64,000 bases of DNA from a candidate division TM6 bacterium GW2011_GWE2_42_60. GTDB taxonomy: Bacteria > Babelota > Babeliae > Babelales > Babelaceae. Below the pieces are notes generated by a model, which was not told where the DNA came from, did no database searches, and worked only from the letters and a program-made list of their open reading frames with translations. The DNA lies in the NCBI GenBank assembly GCA_000996275.1, contig LCEG01000001.1, forward strand, positions 124,001-188,000, given 5' to 3'. Shown one piece after another: positions 56,868-64,000 of this stretch (its first letter is position 1; each line of letters starts with the position of its first letter). Position numbers and translations under genes: made by a program.

Positions 56868-59355
56868 GGAGTGTGGGAAGCATTTTTTACGCATTTTTTT
56901 GGTCGGTACCGGAGCGCTCTTATTTGCCTGCTTGTATGTGCAAGAAGACAGAGAGCTGCGTGGTGCCGTTAAGCAATTTCTGTGCGATTTTTTTTCTAAA
57001 AGTTATTCATGCACTATGCGGGCGCGAGATGTTGAGCTTGATCTGCTTTCAGGGCATATCGAGCTCAAGGGTGTTTTTGCGTACGGCGAAAACTGGAGTT
57101 GGTTTGCTCCTTCGATGGGGGCAACGTGGTCTTGGGCGGATACCTTTTCACAGCGCGGATTTGCGCTTTCGGTTGCTTTTAAAGATGTGCGAGTGTATTC
57201 CGATGCAGATTTTTCTCGAAGAGGAATTGATATTGCTTTTATTCCCCATGTTCAGCAGTGGCTTCAGCCAACATCGTTCCCGATTAAGCTCGAAATTGCT
57301 GATTTTGCTTTAGAGGGTTGGGGGATTTTCTTTGAATCAGGCGCATCGTATTCAGATCGATTGCTGGGTGTATTGCGTTGTAGTTTGGGTGTTTCCCAAA
57401 TTAATGGCGAGTGGCAAACAAAAGCCGTGATGTATGATGGGGGTATTTGGCGAGGTGAAGGGGAAATAGTACATTCGCATACGGGGAAACTTTTGTTTTG
57501 TGCGCCCTGTGACCATCTCAAACCATCGCATCTCCATTGTGTGTTGACAGCACAGGCTCAGATTTTAATTTCGCTCTTTCCTGCTTTAAAGATTTCTTTT
57601 GATTATCAATCGGGACGTTGGACTTATTCTTTGAAAAACAGTGGGGGGAAGGGGCTTTTGAGCAACCTACTCTGTTCGGGATCGGTGACTCAAAAAGAAA
57701 AGAAAAACTTAATTGAGGGACGTTTTAAGATACAGGACAATGATTTGGCGTCTTTTACGGGCCTGTATGACCAAGAAGTGCAAAAACTGAGCACTCATAT
57801 TGCGGTAAAAAAGATATATGCTTTGAGTGATGCCTATTGTTTACGTGATATTGCTGCGGAAAGTTCCTGGACATTTGGTTTACGGACAGGGGCTGAGGAA
57901 GCAAACACGTGGAAGATTTCTGCTGTTCTTGAAAATAGACAGAAAGCAGCACCTAAGAAGCATCAGTCGCTACCGGTAACTCTTTATGGAACACGTGATG
58001 GCGGTATGTGGCGTACGTCATGTGCGGCCCTTGGAGAATTTTTACATATTCCAGGTGCTCTGTTTTGGCAAGGTTCGCTTGCGGGACGCCTGGGGATTGG
58101 AGTTCGGGGAATTTCGGCTTGTATCAAGCTTGAAAAAGGTCAAATTCCTCTGCCTGGAACGTATGCTGTTATCAATGGAGGAGGCTTACGAGCACGGATC
58201 GATGTGAGAAAAAAAAGGGTTCAGATTGCTCATGCATGGGTTGAAACAACGCGAGGAAGCTGCTCGGTAAAACAGGGATCAGTTGAGTGGCGTCAAAAAA
58301 AAGATGGCCGGGGCCGTACGTTTTATGCATGCCTCCCCTGGAAGGTGAAAATTTTACCATTTGGTTCTGATTCGGCACTTTCTTTGCGGGCTGTAGGGGC
58401 GGGCGCTTTAGTAATTCTACCCAATGGATCAGTTCGACTTACTGGACTTATTGCGTGTGATCAGGGTCGTCTTGAAGGCAATATTTTTTCGGCGCTCTTC
58501 ATTGAGCGGTTACTCGGTCGCTTATTCTATGGAGCTGATGTCGCATTACAGCAGTCGGCGAAAAAAACGCTTGGGGCGACGGTGCGGTCTCTGCTCTCTT
58601 CAGCAGAATTTGATCTTCAGGTTGCAACAGAACAGCCGCTTGAGGTAGATGTTCCACTGCTTTCTGGTGCTTTAAAAGGGCGTCTGCATTTACAGGGAAC
58701 ACTTGGGTTTCCTGTAATAAAAGGATCTTTGTCATTGGTTGATGGAGTAGTTCATTTCCCCTATCGTCCTCTGTTGGTAAAACAGGGAGATATTCTCTTT
58801 GATTTACCACATCGGCCGATTCCCGATCTCCGTTTTGTTGCAGCAAGTGAGATAAAACGACACACCGTTTTTCTCAATGCGCAGGGCCCCCTTGATTACC
58901 CCTCTATTTCTCTGACATCAGATCCTCTGCTTGATGAGCGCTGTTGCGCAATGTTGTTAACCGGTGGAACGGTTGATGGGACACCGGCGCTTGCTTATTC
59001 AGCTTCGTTTAAAAAACTTATTCATGAACTCTTTTTTGCCGATGTTTTGCCTGATCCACTGTCTTGTGATGTTCCTCAAGAAGCTTCTGTTGCTGGATTG
59101 ACGCTCATTCCCTACGTGGGGAGTAGTTTGCCAAAGAACGCTTCTGCGGGATCTGCTCCAGGCGGGCGTGTTGGATTGGTGGCTGAGTATGGTGACCAAT
59201 GGTCGGCGGCAATTGAAAAAAATAGTGAATGTGCAACGGCTACTGCCGCTGAAATTGATTACCATCTTTCGCCCGAAAGCCTTGTTTTTGTTAATCGTGA
59301 TGAGCTTGGACTCGTTGGGATTGGTGGTCAATGGTCACATCGGTGGGAGAGTTAG
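56851..59355 (+). CDS. TamB-like (DUF490) envelope protein
   Basis: The 834-residue protein has one N-terminal membrane anchor (about residues 13-31) and a long beta-rich periplasmic part. The C-terminal third (about 600-730) matches the TamB domain: LHLQGTLGFPVIKGSLSLVDG, then QGDILFDL, PDLRFVAASEI and LTSDPLLDERCCAMLLTGG. TamB and related AsmA-like proteins bridge the membranes and take part in lipid transport or barrel assembly. The start is a TTG that overlaps the ATPase gene by 17 bases; no better start is in frame nearby. It is shorter than enterobacterial TamB. Confidence 0.8.
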   Translation: MRHQFRECGKHFLRIFLVGTGALLFACLYVQEDRELRGAVKQFLCDFFSKSYSCTMRARDVELDLLSGHIELKGVFAYGENWSWFAPSMGATWSWADTFSQRGFALSVAFKDVRVYSDADFSRRGIDIAFIPHVQQWLQPTSFPIKLEIADFALEGWGIFFESGASYSDRLLGVLRCSLGVSQINGEWQTKAVMYDGGIWRGEGEIVHSHTGKLLFCAPCDHLKPSHLHCVLTAQAQILISLFPALKISFDYQSGRWTYSLKNSGGKGLLSNLLCSGSVTQKEKKNLIEGRFKIQDNDLASFTGLYDQEVQKLSTHIAVKKIYALSDAYCLRDIAAESSWTFGLRTGAEEANTWKISAVLENRQKAAPKKHQSLPVTLYGTRDGGMWRTSCAALGEFLHIPGALFWQGSLAGRLGIGVRGISACIKLEKGQIPLPGTYAVINGGGLRARIDVRKKRVQIAHAWVETTRGSCSVKQGSVEWRQKKDGRGRTFYACLPWKVKILPFGSDSALSLRAVGAGALVILPNGSVRLTGLIACDQGRLEGNIFSALFIERLLGRLFYGADVALQQSAKKTLGATVRSLLSSAEFDLQVATEQPLEVDVPLLSGALKGRLHLQGTLGFPVIKGSLSLVDGVVHFPYRPLLVKQGDILFDLPHRPIPDLRFVAASEIKRHTVFLNAQGPLDYPSISLTSDPLLDERCCAMLLTGGTVDGTPALAYSASFKKLIHELFFADVLPDPLSCDVPQEASVAGLTLIPYVGSSLPKNASAGSAPGGRVGLVAEYGDQWSAAIEKNSECATATAAEIDYHLSPESLVFVNRDELGLVGIGGQWSHRWES

Positions 59356-59374
59356 GAGAAAAAAAGCCCTTCTA

Positions 59375-59403
59375 TTCAAATAAATCTCGATATGTTGTAT
59401 AAT
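59375..59403 (+). promoter_or_regulatory. Putative promoter of the DUF4143 ATPase gene
   Basis: TTCAAA at 59375-59380 and a perfect TATAAT at 59398-59403 are 17 bases apart. The ATG follows 50 bases downstream, preceded by GGGGATAGG. Confidence 0.6.
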
Positions 59404-59453
59404 GTGCAATGGGATTGCGGATTATACGGGTTTTTTAGAAAAAAGGGGATAGG

Positions 59454-60650
59454 ATGATAATAAAACGTGATTTAATGCCATTTTTGCAAGATCTGGCGAA
59501 ACAGTTTCCAGTTGTTGCCATCATGGGGCCACGCCAGTCGGGGAAAACAACGTTAGCAAAAATGACTTTCCCTGAGTATGTCTATGTTTCGTTAGAAGAT
59601 CTTGATCGGCGCGCTATTGCTCAGTCGGATCCACGCGGTTTTTTGAATGCATATTCGCAGTATAAGGGTGTGATTATTGATGAAATTCAAGAGGTGCCTG
59701 AATTACTTTCGTACATGCAGGGCATTGTTGATAAAGAATATCGGCCTGGGTATTTTGTTATAACCGGATCACAGCATTTTTTGATGTATGAGAAGGTAAC
59801 TCAAACACTTGCGGGCCGCATTGCATTGTTGACTCTTCTTCCACTTTCGCTCAATGAATTTAAACAGGCAGGAATATTGCCAAAAACGCTTGAAGCGCTT
59901 CTTATTAAAGGTGCTTACCCGCGACTCTATGCGCAGGATATTTCGGTACCTGTTTGGTGCGCAAACTATATCAGCACGTATATCGAAAAGGATGTGCGGC
60001 AGGTGTTGCGTGTTGCCGATATTGTTGCATTTCAGCGTTTTTTAAAGTTATGTGCAGCGCGTGTTGGTAATATTCTTAATTATGCTTCGTTAGCGCGCGA
60101 TGCCGATATTAGCCCCAATACGGCAAAGGCGTGGATTTCTATTTTGGAAGCAAGTTATATTATTAAGCTTCTGCAGCCCTATTACGTAAATTTTAATAAG
60201 CGGGTTATTAAGAGCCCGAAAATCTATTTTTATGATACGGCTCTCGTCTGTTCGCTCTTGGGTATTCGTACTGAAGAAGAGTTGCAGATGCACCCCCTCA
60301 AAGGGGCGCTTTTTGAGTCGTTTGTGATGAGTGAATTTTTTAAGTACAACTACAATCGAAGCGAATTGCCGAATATCTACTTTTGGCGCGATGTGCAGGG
60401 GCATGAGATTGATGGCATTATTGAGCTGAAGTTCGAAAGCGTTATTCCTATCGAGATTAAGTCTGGGATGACAATTACCAAAGACTTCTTCAAGGGCTTG
60501 CGGGATTGGAATGATATCACCAAGCAGACGGATCTTGCTGCATATGTTGTTTATGGTGGGACAGAAAATCTAGTGCGGCAACAATATCGTGTGTTTGCTT
60601 GGAGTGATGTTCCTGCGATGCTTGATACGATCTACCAGAAAAACGAGTAA
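59454..60650 (+). CDS. AAA ATPase with DUF4143 domain
   Basis: The 398-residue protein has Walker A GPRQSGKTT (25-33), Walker B GVIIDEIQE (72-80), ITGSQHFLM, and a C-terminal DUF4143 part with KSPKIYFYDTAL, KGALFESFVMSE, FWRDVQGHEIDGIIE and IEIKSG. The last motifs resemble a nuclease fold. Members are widespread in symbionts and free-living bacteria, and their role is unclear; some may be part of mobile or defence islands. It appears to be a single-gene transcript. Confidence 0.93.
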   Translation: MIIKRDLMPFLQDLAKQFPVVAIMGPRQSGKTTLAKMTFPEYVYVSLEDLDRRAIAQSDPRGFLNAYSQYKGVIIDEIQEVPELLSYMQGIVDKEYRPGYFVITGSQHFLMYEKVTQTLAGRIALLTLLPLSLNEFKQAGILPKTLEALLIKGAYPRLYAQDISVPVWCANYISTYIEKDVRQVLRVADIVAFQRFLKLCAARVGNILNYASLARDADISPNTAKAWISILEASYIIKLLQPYYVNFNKRVIKSPKIYFYDTALVCSLLGIRTEEELQMHPLKGALFESFVMSEFFKYNYNRSELPNIYFWRDVQGHEIDGIIELKFESVIPIEIKSGMTITKDFFKGLRDWNDITKQTDLAAYVVYGGTENLVRQQYRVFAWSDVPAMLDTIYQKNE

Positions 60651-60677
60651 AATTTTAAATTATTTCGCTCGTACAGA

Positions 60678-60754
60678 CCCCCATTCGACAGGCTCAGGAC
60701 ATGCTTCTCCCTCGATACATTTCCCCTTCGGGGAAACACTCGGGATGAGCGGGG
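60678..60754. repeat. Composite palindromic repeat, solo
   Basis: CCCCCATTCGACAGGCTCAGG (first part) resembles the start of the repeat at 49341. It is followed by a solo right-hand element end, CTCCCTCGATACATTTCCCC to CTCGGGATGAGCGG, with the hairpin CCCCTTCGGGG. It fills the convergent gap between the DUF4143 gene and murB. Confidence 0.8.
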
Positions 60755-60787
60755 CTGTCTTCAGGGCGAGCGATAAAATGGCTAAAT

Positions 60788-61747
60788 CTACTTTTGCAAA
60801 AATGGGTAACTTTCAAAACCGAGTAACTGACACTCAGGTTGCGGGAGAATCCCAAAGTTTTTAAGTACCAGTTCTTGCATCGTTCTGCCGAGTGTGACAA
60901 TATCCTGCGAGGTTGCCGTACCTCGATTGACGATCATATTTGCATGTTGATGCGAAACAATCGCTCCGCCGACAGCAAGTTCCCCTTTTATGCCGAGTTT
61001 ATCGAGGTAGTAGGCGATAAAAATCATTTTGCGGCCATTGCTCGTGATTGTTACTTCGTTTTCGTGGAAATTGCGGAAGAAGCTGCCACACGTCCCTTGG
61101 TAGGGGTAGCGTTGGCGCCGATGGCGAATGATTTCGACATTACGGCCTTTGGCGTAAGCAGCTTCGATTTCAGAAGCTGGGCGGAGTTTGAATGTGGCAT
61201 CAAAAAGCAGATGCTCCCGCTTGTGGAGGGTTGAGTAGTCGTAGCCAAAATTGAACCATTCTTTGGTGACGGGGATTAGTTCACCCGTTTTGGTATCAAT
61301 GACGCGCGCAGAGACCAAAAAATCACTTAAAAAAAACTGGAAATAATGAATATTGATAAAAACTGAGCCGCCAACGGTTCCGGGAATGCCGCTTAGTTCT
61401 TCAAGTCCGCAGAGTTTGTGGTCAAGGCAGAAGGTAATGAGATCGTCCATAACGGCGCCTGCGCCGGCGGTGACGGTTGCTTCTTCTGCGCCTTGTTGGG
61501 TAATCGCAATAGTTTTGTTGTGGGGCCGTATGACCAGCCCGTTACAGCCTGCATCGCTGACGAGGAGGTTTGCACCGAGGCCGAGTAGATGAAGCGAAAG
61601 TTTATTTTCTTGGGCAAATGCAAGCGCTAAGGCAAATTCTTCTGGTGTTTCTGGTTCACAAAAATAGCGCGCTGAGCCACCGGTATTGAACCAGTTTTTA
61701 TCAGCGAGTGAGATATGCTCTTGCATTGTGAAAGAGGTATGGGTCAT
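60788..61747 (-). CDS. murB: UDP-N-acetylmuramate dehydrogenase (UDP-N-acetylenolpyruvoylglucosamine reductase)
   Basis: MurB reduces the enolpyruvyl group to give UDP-MurNAc in peptidoglycan synthesis, using FAD and NADPH. The 319-residue protein has NTGGSARYF, the FAD-binding LGLGANLLVSD, GLEELSGIPGTVGGSVFIN and GTCGSFFRNF with the catalytic Ser, and a late QPECQLLG with the catalytic Glu. The C-terminal layout fits a MurB near 320 residues. An ATG 21 bases inside is an alternative start. Confidence 0.95.
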   Translation of the reverse strand: MTHTSFTMQEHISLADKNWFNTGGSARYFCEPETPEEFALALAFAQENKLSLHLLGLGANLLVSDAGCNGLVIRPHNKTIAITQQGAEEATVTAGAGAVMDDLITFCLDHKLCGLEELSGIPGTVGGSVFINIHYFQFFLSDFLVSARVIDTKTGELIPVTKEWFNFGYDYSTLHKREHLLFDATFKLRPASEIEAAYAKGRNVEIIRHRRQRYPYQGTCGSFFRNFHENEVTITSNGRKMIFIAYYLDKLGIKGELAVGGAIVSHQHANMIVNRGTATSQDIVTLGRTMQELVLKNFGILPQPECQLLGFESYPFLQK

Positions 61748-62112
61748 GTTTTTTACACCAATTTGTTATGAGTGTTTCTGCCCGTATCTTTTTATTTACA
61801 CAGAGGCTTCATGTACTCTCTCCGCTCGCCCTGAGCTCGTCGAATGGGTAAAGCGGTACACAACCCGCTCATCCCGAGTGTTTTCATCGAAGATGAAAAA
61901 GTATCGAAGGGAGGGAGAAGGGTCTTTGCGAGAGGATAGTCGTGCGAGCGAATAAAATACGGCTTAACTTCTACAACTCCAGTATACCTTTCTTTGAGTG
62001 ATACTTCAAAGACCAGACCGTGCATGGCCTCTTGATTTTTATGCGATGAACTTGGTAGGATACGGCTGATGGAAAAAGTCTGATGTTTTTAAAGAGAAAA
62101 AGGAGCGTTGTA
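61748..62112. other. Divergent intergenic region with repeats
   Basis: This 365-base gap between murB and the next exported protein gene must hold promoters for both, but no convincing box pair was found. It contains a composite palindromic repeat and, beyond it, nothing that I can identify. Confidence 0.5.
61822..61921. repeat. Composite palindromic repeat, solo
   Basis: CCGCTCGCCCTGAGCTCGTC with AATGGGTAAAGCGG (61822-61857) shares TCGAATGGGTAAAGCGG with the repeat near 37190-37208. It is followed by a left-hand element end from CCCGCTCATCCCGAGTG through the TTTTCATCGAAGATGAAAA hairpin to ATCGAAGGGAGGG. It is the only copy in a divergent rather than a 3' gap. Confidence 0.8.
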
Positions 62113-63051
62113 ATGAAGCGACTTGGTTTAATTTTATGCAGCCTGCTTGTGCTGAGTGGGGTTTATAAGGTCTGTTTTGCCTCAGAAGAAGTGGATGTTC
62201 CACCACCTCCATCAGAAGAAGCACGTCAAGAATATGAACAAGAAATCAAGAAAACAGGTGCTATAACACCTATTGTAATTGCAAAAAAAGCTGATTTGAT
62301 TTCGATTGATGGTATAGAAGAGCCAGATTTTGGTGCGCAGCAACAGGTGCTTCGTGCTCGATTAAATGAATATGTAGAAGCGCAAGCTTTCAGGCAACCT
62401 GTAATACTTGCTCAGCTGTACGAGGCTCTTAATATACAGAGTCAAAGTCAAGAGAAGCAGAGAGTTACTCTTGTCAAATTTATAAATGCTTATGCAAGTC
62501 GATACAAAATAGATAAAACTCTACTTTTCAAGGGAGTTGCACCTAAAAAAGTAGAGTTACAGACGGGAAAAACGAAAGGGAAGCAGAAGCCGGTTGCATT
62601 TTTCACTTTTTATTCTACATACAATGTAAATTCGCCTACCGGTATTAAGGCTGTCGAAAAAAATACTCAGAATACATTGTCTTCAGCACTTAATAAAGCG
62701 CTTGATGAGCTGTTGAAATCTAGTCCTGATTTGTCAAATGAAGCGGCTTTTAAAACAATATTTACGAATAAGATAGAAACTGCGTTAAAAGAAGCAAAAG
62801 CGACAGAAAATACTGTCAAGATCTTCTTAGCATCTGAGGATTTTAAGAAATTATTTAGGGATTCAGTTGAATATCTTAAGGATAAAAGTAAAACAGAAAA
62901 GCTTGAAATTATAGTGAAAGAAGAGTCGAAAAAACCAATCGAAGAAAAACCAATAAAAATTAAACCAGCTTTGCCAAAAAAACCGGCACCTTTAATTAAT
63001 AAAAATCTTTTTCCTGACTTTGCAAAAGCACTGGATGCCGTAAAAGCCTAG
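62113..63051 (+). CDS. Exported protein of unknown function
   Basis: The 312-residue product has a signal peptide (MKRLGLILCSLLVLSGVYKV with cleavage near CFA-S), a short VDVPPPPSEEARQEYEQEI segment and a mostly helical, Lys/Glu-rich body, with a C-terminal Lys/Pro-rich stretch (KPIEEKPIKIKPALPKKP). I recognise no family. AAGGAG supports ATG 62113; an in-frame ATG at 62083 is less likely. It may be a periplasmic or secreted protein. Confidence 0.72.
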   Translation: MKRLGLILCSLLVLSGVYKVCFASEEVDVPPPPSEEARQEYEQEIKKTGAITPIVIAKKADLISIDGIEEPDFGAQQQVLRARLNEYVEAQAFRQPVILAQLYEALNIQSQSQEKQRVTLVKFINAYASRYKIDKTLLFKGVAPKKVELQTGKTKGKQKPVAFFTFYSTYNVNSPTGIKAVEKNTQNTLSSALNKALDELLKSSPDLSNEAAFKTIFTNKIETALKEAKATENTVKIFLASEDFKKLFRDSVEYLKDKSKTEKLEIIVKEESKKPIEEKPIKIKPALPKKPAPLINKNLFPDFAKALDAVKA

Positions 63052-63072
63052 TATTGTAAACAAGAGCTAAGT

Positions 63073-63109
63073 AGTGGCCGGATGGGTAAAAACTCCCTGT
63101 TCGGCCACT
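63073..63109 (+). terminator. Hairpin after the exported protein gene, possible terminator
   Basis: AGTGGCCG at 63073-63080 pairs with CGGCCACT at 63102-63109. The stem is stable, but there is no T-run after it (CCATTTTG), so intrinsic termination is uncertain. Confidence 0.45.
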
Positions 63110-63185
63110 GCCATTTTGCAGTGAACAAAAATATGGTACAGTGGAGAAGTGTTTGAGAATGATTGGTTTGTGATTGAGATATTAT

Positions 63186-63476
63186 ATGATATTGGACCGA
63201 TATAAAAGGGACATTCTTCGGGCTCTAAAATACCACTTTCCAGATGCAAAAATTTATCTTTTTGGTTCACGAGCCACGGGGAAAGCAAAAGAAACTTCAG
63301 ATATTGATCTTGCACTTGATGCAGGGCATGAGCTTTCTTTTAGAGAAATGGGACGAGCGCAGATTACGCTTGAGCACCTAAATATTCCTTATAAAATTGA
63401 TTTAGTCGATTGTTTTTCTGCAACGCCAGAGCTTAAACAATATATTGAGCGTGATAGGGTCTTATGGAGCGACTAG
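63186..63476 (+). CDS. MntA-like minimal nucleotidyltransferase (antitoxin), second copy
   Basis: The 96-residue protein has GSRATGKAKETSDIDLAL (27-44) with aspartates at 39 and 41, in the same family as the protein at 36026. The end (RDRVLWSD) also resembles that of the first copy (KEWILWKD). The start is ATG 63186; a TTG at 63174 is in frame. The HEPN partner overlaps its end by 13 bases. Confidence 0.92.
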   Translation: MILDRYKRDILRALKYHFPDAKIYLFGSRATGKAKETSDIDLALDAGHELSFREMGRAQITLEHLNIPYKIDLVDCFSATPELKQYIERDRVLWSD

Positions 63477-63883
63477 TTTTACGGTATGGCTCGTTATTGC
63501 AGGCTCTCAATACGCTTGAGAAGGCCTTAGAGTTAACAAAGTTGCAGTTAGATCAGGATATTTTACAGGGATTGCGTGACTCAGAGATTCAACGTTTTGA
63601 GTATTGCGTTGATGAGTTTTGGAAGTATCTTAAATTTTATTTAGAATATTATTTCGAATACGAATATGTGCTTGCTTCACCACGATTAACGCTTAGAGAA
63701 TGCTTTCAGCGACAACTTATTTCAGCTGAAGAACTTGAAACGTGCTTAAATATGGTTGACGATCGAAACAGCACTTCCCATGGGTATCGATTTATTATTG
63801 CTGAGAAGATTAGGGAATCTATCCCTCCATATCTAGCAGTAATGCGTTGTGTTGTGGACCGTATTAAACCAAAAGAAAAATAA
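63464..63883 (+). CDS. HEPN domain protein (HI0074 family), second copy
   Basis: The 139-residue all-helical protein has RNSTSH at residues 101-106, the RNase motif of HEPN toxins, and RDSEIQRFEYCVDEFWKYLK, the family's substrate-binding region. Unlike the first copy it has a normal length and end. Together with its MNT partner it forms an apparently intact toxin-antitoxin module. Confidence 0.92.
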   Translation: MERLVLRYGSLLQALNTLEKALELTKLQLDQDILQGLRDSEIQRFEYCVDEFWKYLKFYLEYYFEYEYVLASPRLTLRECFQRQLISAEELETCLNMVDDRNSTSHGYRFIIAEKIRESIPPYLAVMRCVVDRIKPKEK

Positions 63884-63914
63884 TTTATTTATCTGAAGAT
63901 TCGGCTGTTAATCT

Positions 63915-63967
63915 ACCGCTCGTATGGATTCGATACATTTGCTTCGCAAACACTCACCATGAGCGGA
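63915..63967. repeat. Solo palindromic repeat end
   Basis: CCGCTCGTATGGATTCGATACATTTGC to CACTCACCATGAGCGGA, a diverged single end of the miniature element with the hairpin TTTGCTTCGCAAA. It lies just after the second HEPN gene. The remaining bases to the window end show no gene. Confidence 0.7.
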
Positions 63968-64000
63968 GCAAGCCTGTTTTTATTCAATAAAGGTTTGGGT

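Overview
The window reads as a chromosomal segment of a host-associated Gram-negative bacterium with compact gene packing, moderately low G+C (by eye near 40%), and a mix of housekeeping genes and eukaryote-directed accessory genes. Lipid-modified BamD-like and TamB-like envelope proteins, a Cys-rich outer-membrane barrel, a polyamine importer, two F-box/leucine-rich-repeat proteins and a probable secreted cysteine protease fit an intracellular symbiont or parasite of protists. The whole picture resembles Candidatus Dependentiae (TM6), but that assignment is inference from gene content; no 16S rRNA lies in the window.

Layout. Positions 1-19000 carry a tRNA/translation/transcription block: tRNA-Tyr, -Gly, -Thr, -Thr, rpmG, tRNA-Trp, secE, nusG, rplK, rplA, rplJ, rplL, rpoB, rpoC, tRNA-Val, rpsO, pnp, rph and a possible divergent holA. 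A convergent secreted protein with a papain/Ulp-like Cys-His-Asp signature closes the block. Positions 19000-30000 hold a DUF2975/XRE regulatory pair, the minus-strand cdaA-ybbR-glmM-DUF502 group (with a CdaA whose catalytic motifs look lost), trpS, two membrane proteins and a complete potABCD polyamine transporter. Positions 29900-36000 encode two abundant-looking envelope proteins: a 1362-residue exported protein and a 22-cysteine outer-membrane barrel.

Positions 36000-49700 are the most unusual part. They hold a MntA/HEPN module with a damaged 3' end, a pentameric ligand-gated ion channel homologue followed by an exported protein that fuses a metallophosphatase to a type I periplasmic binding protein, metG, a tandem pair of F-box/LRR proteins, and mraY. 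Three copies of a 141-154 bp palindromic miniature element with 15-bp terminal inverted repeats, plus solo ends, are scattered through the 3' intergenic gaps. Two of the full copies sit between direct duplications of the neighbouring gene's 3' end. Positions 49600-64000 encode an APC permease, a SpoU methyltransferase, a tgt with altered substrate pocket, cdsA, yraN, a BamD-like lipoprotein, a PilB/GspE ATPase, a TamB-like protein, a DUF4143 ATPase, murB, an exported protein of unknown function and a second MntA/HEPN pair.

How it fits together: core gene expression, peptidoglycan precursor synthesis (glmM, mraY, murB) and outer-membrane assembly (BamD-like, TamB-like) are present. Salvage is suggested by potABCD, the amino-acid permease and perhaps a queuine-type Tgt. 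The F-box/LRR proteins and the protease-like protein are candidates for acting on the host ubiquitin system. The ion channel plus binding-protein pair is a candidate ligand-sensing system that I do not recognise as described.
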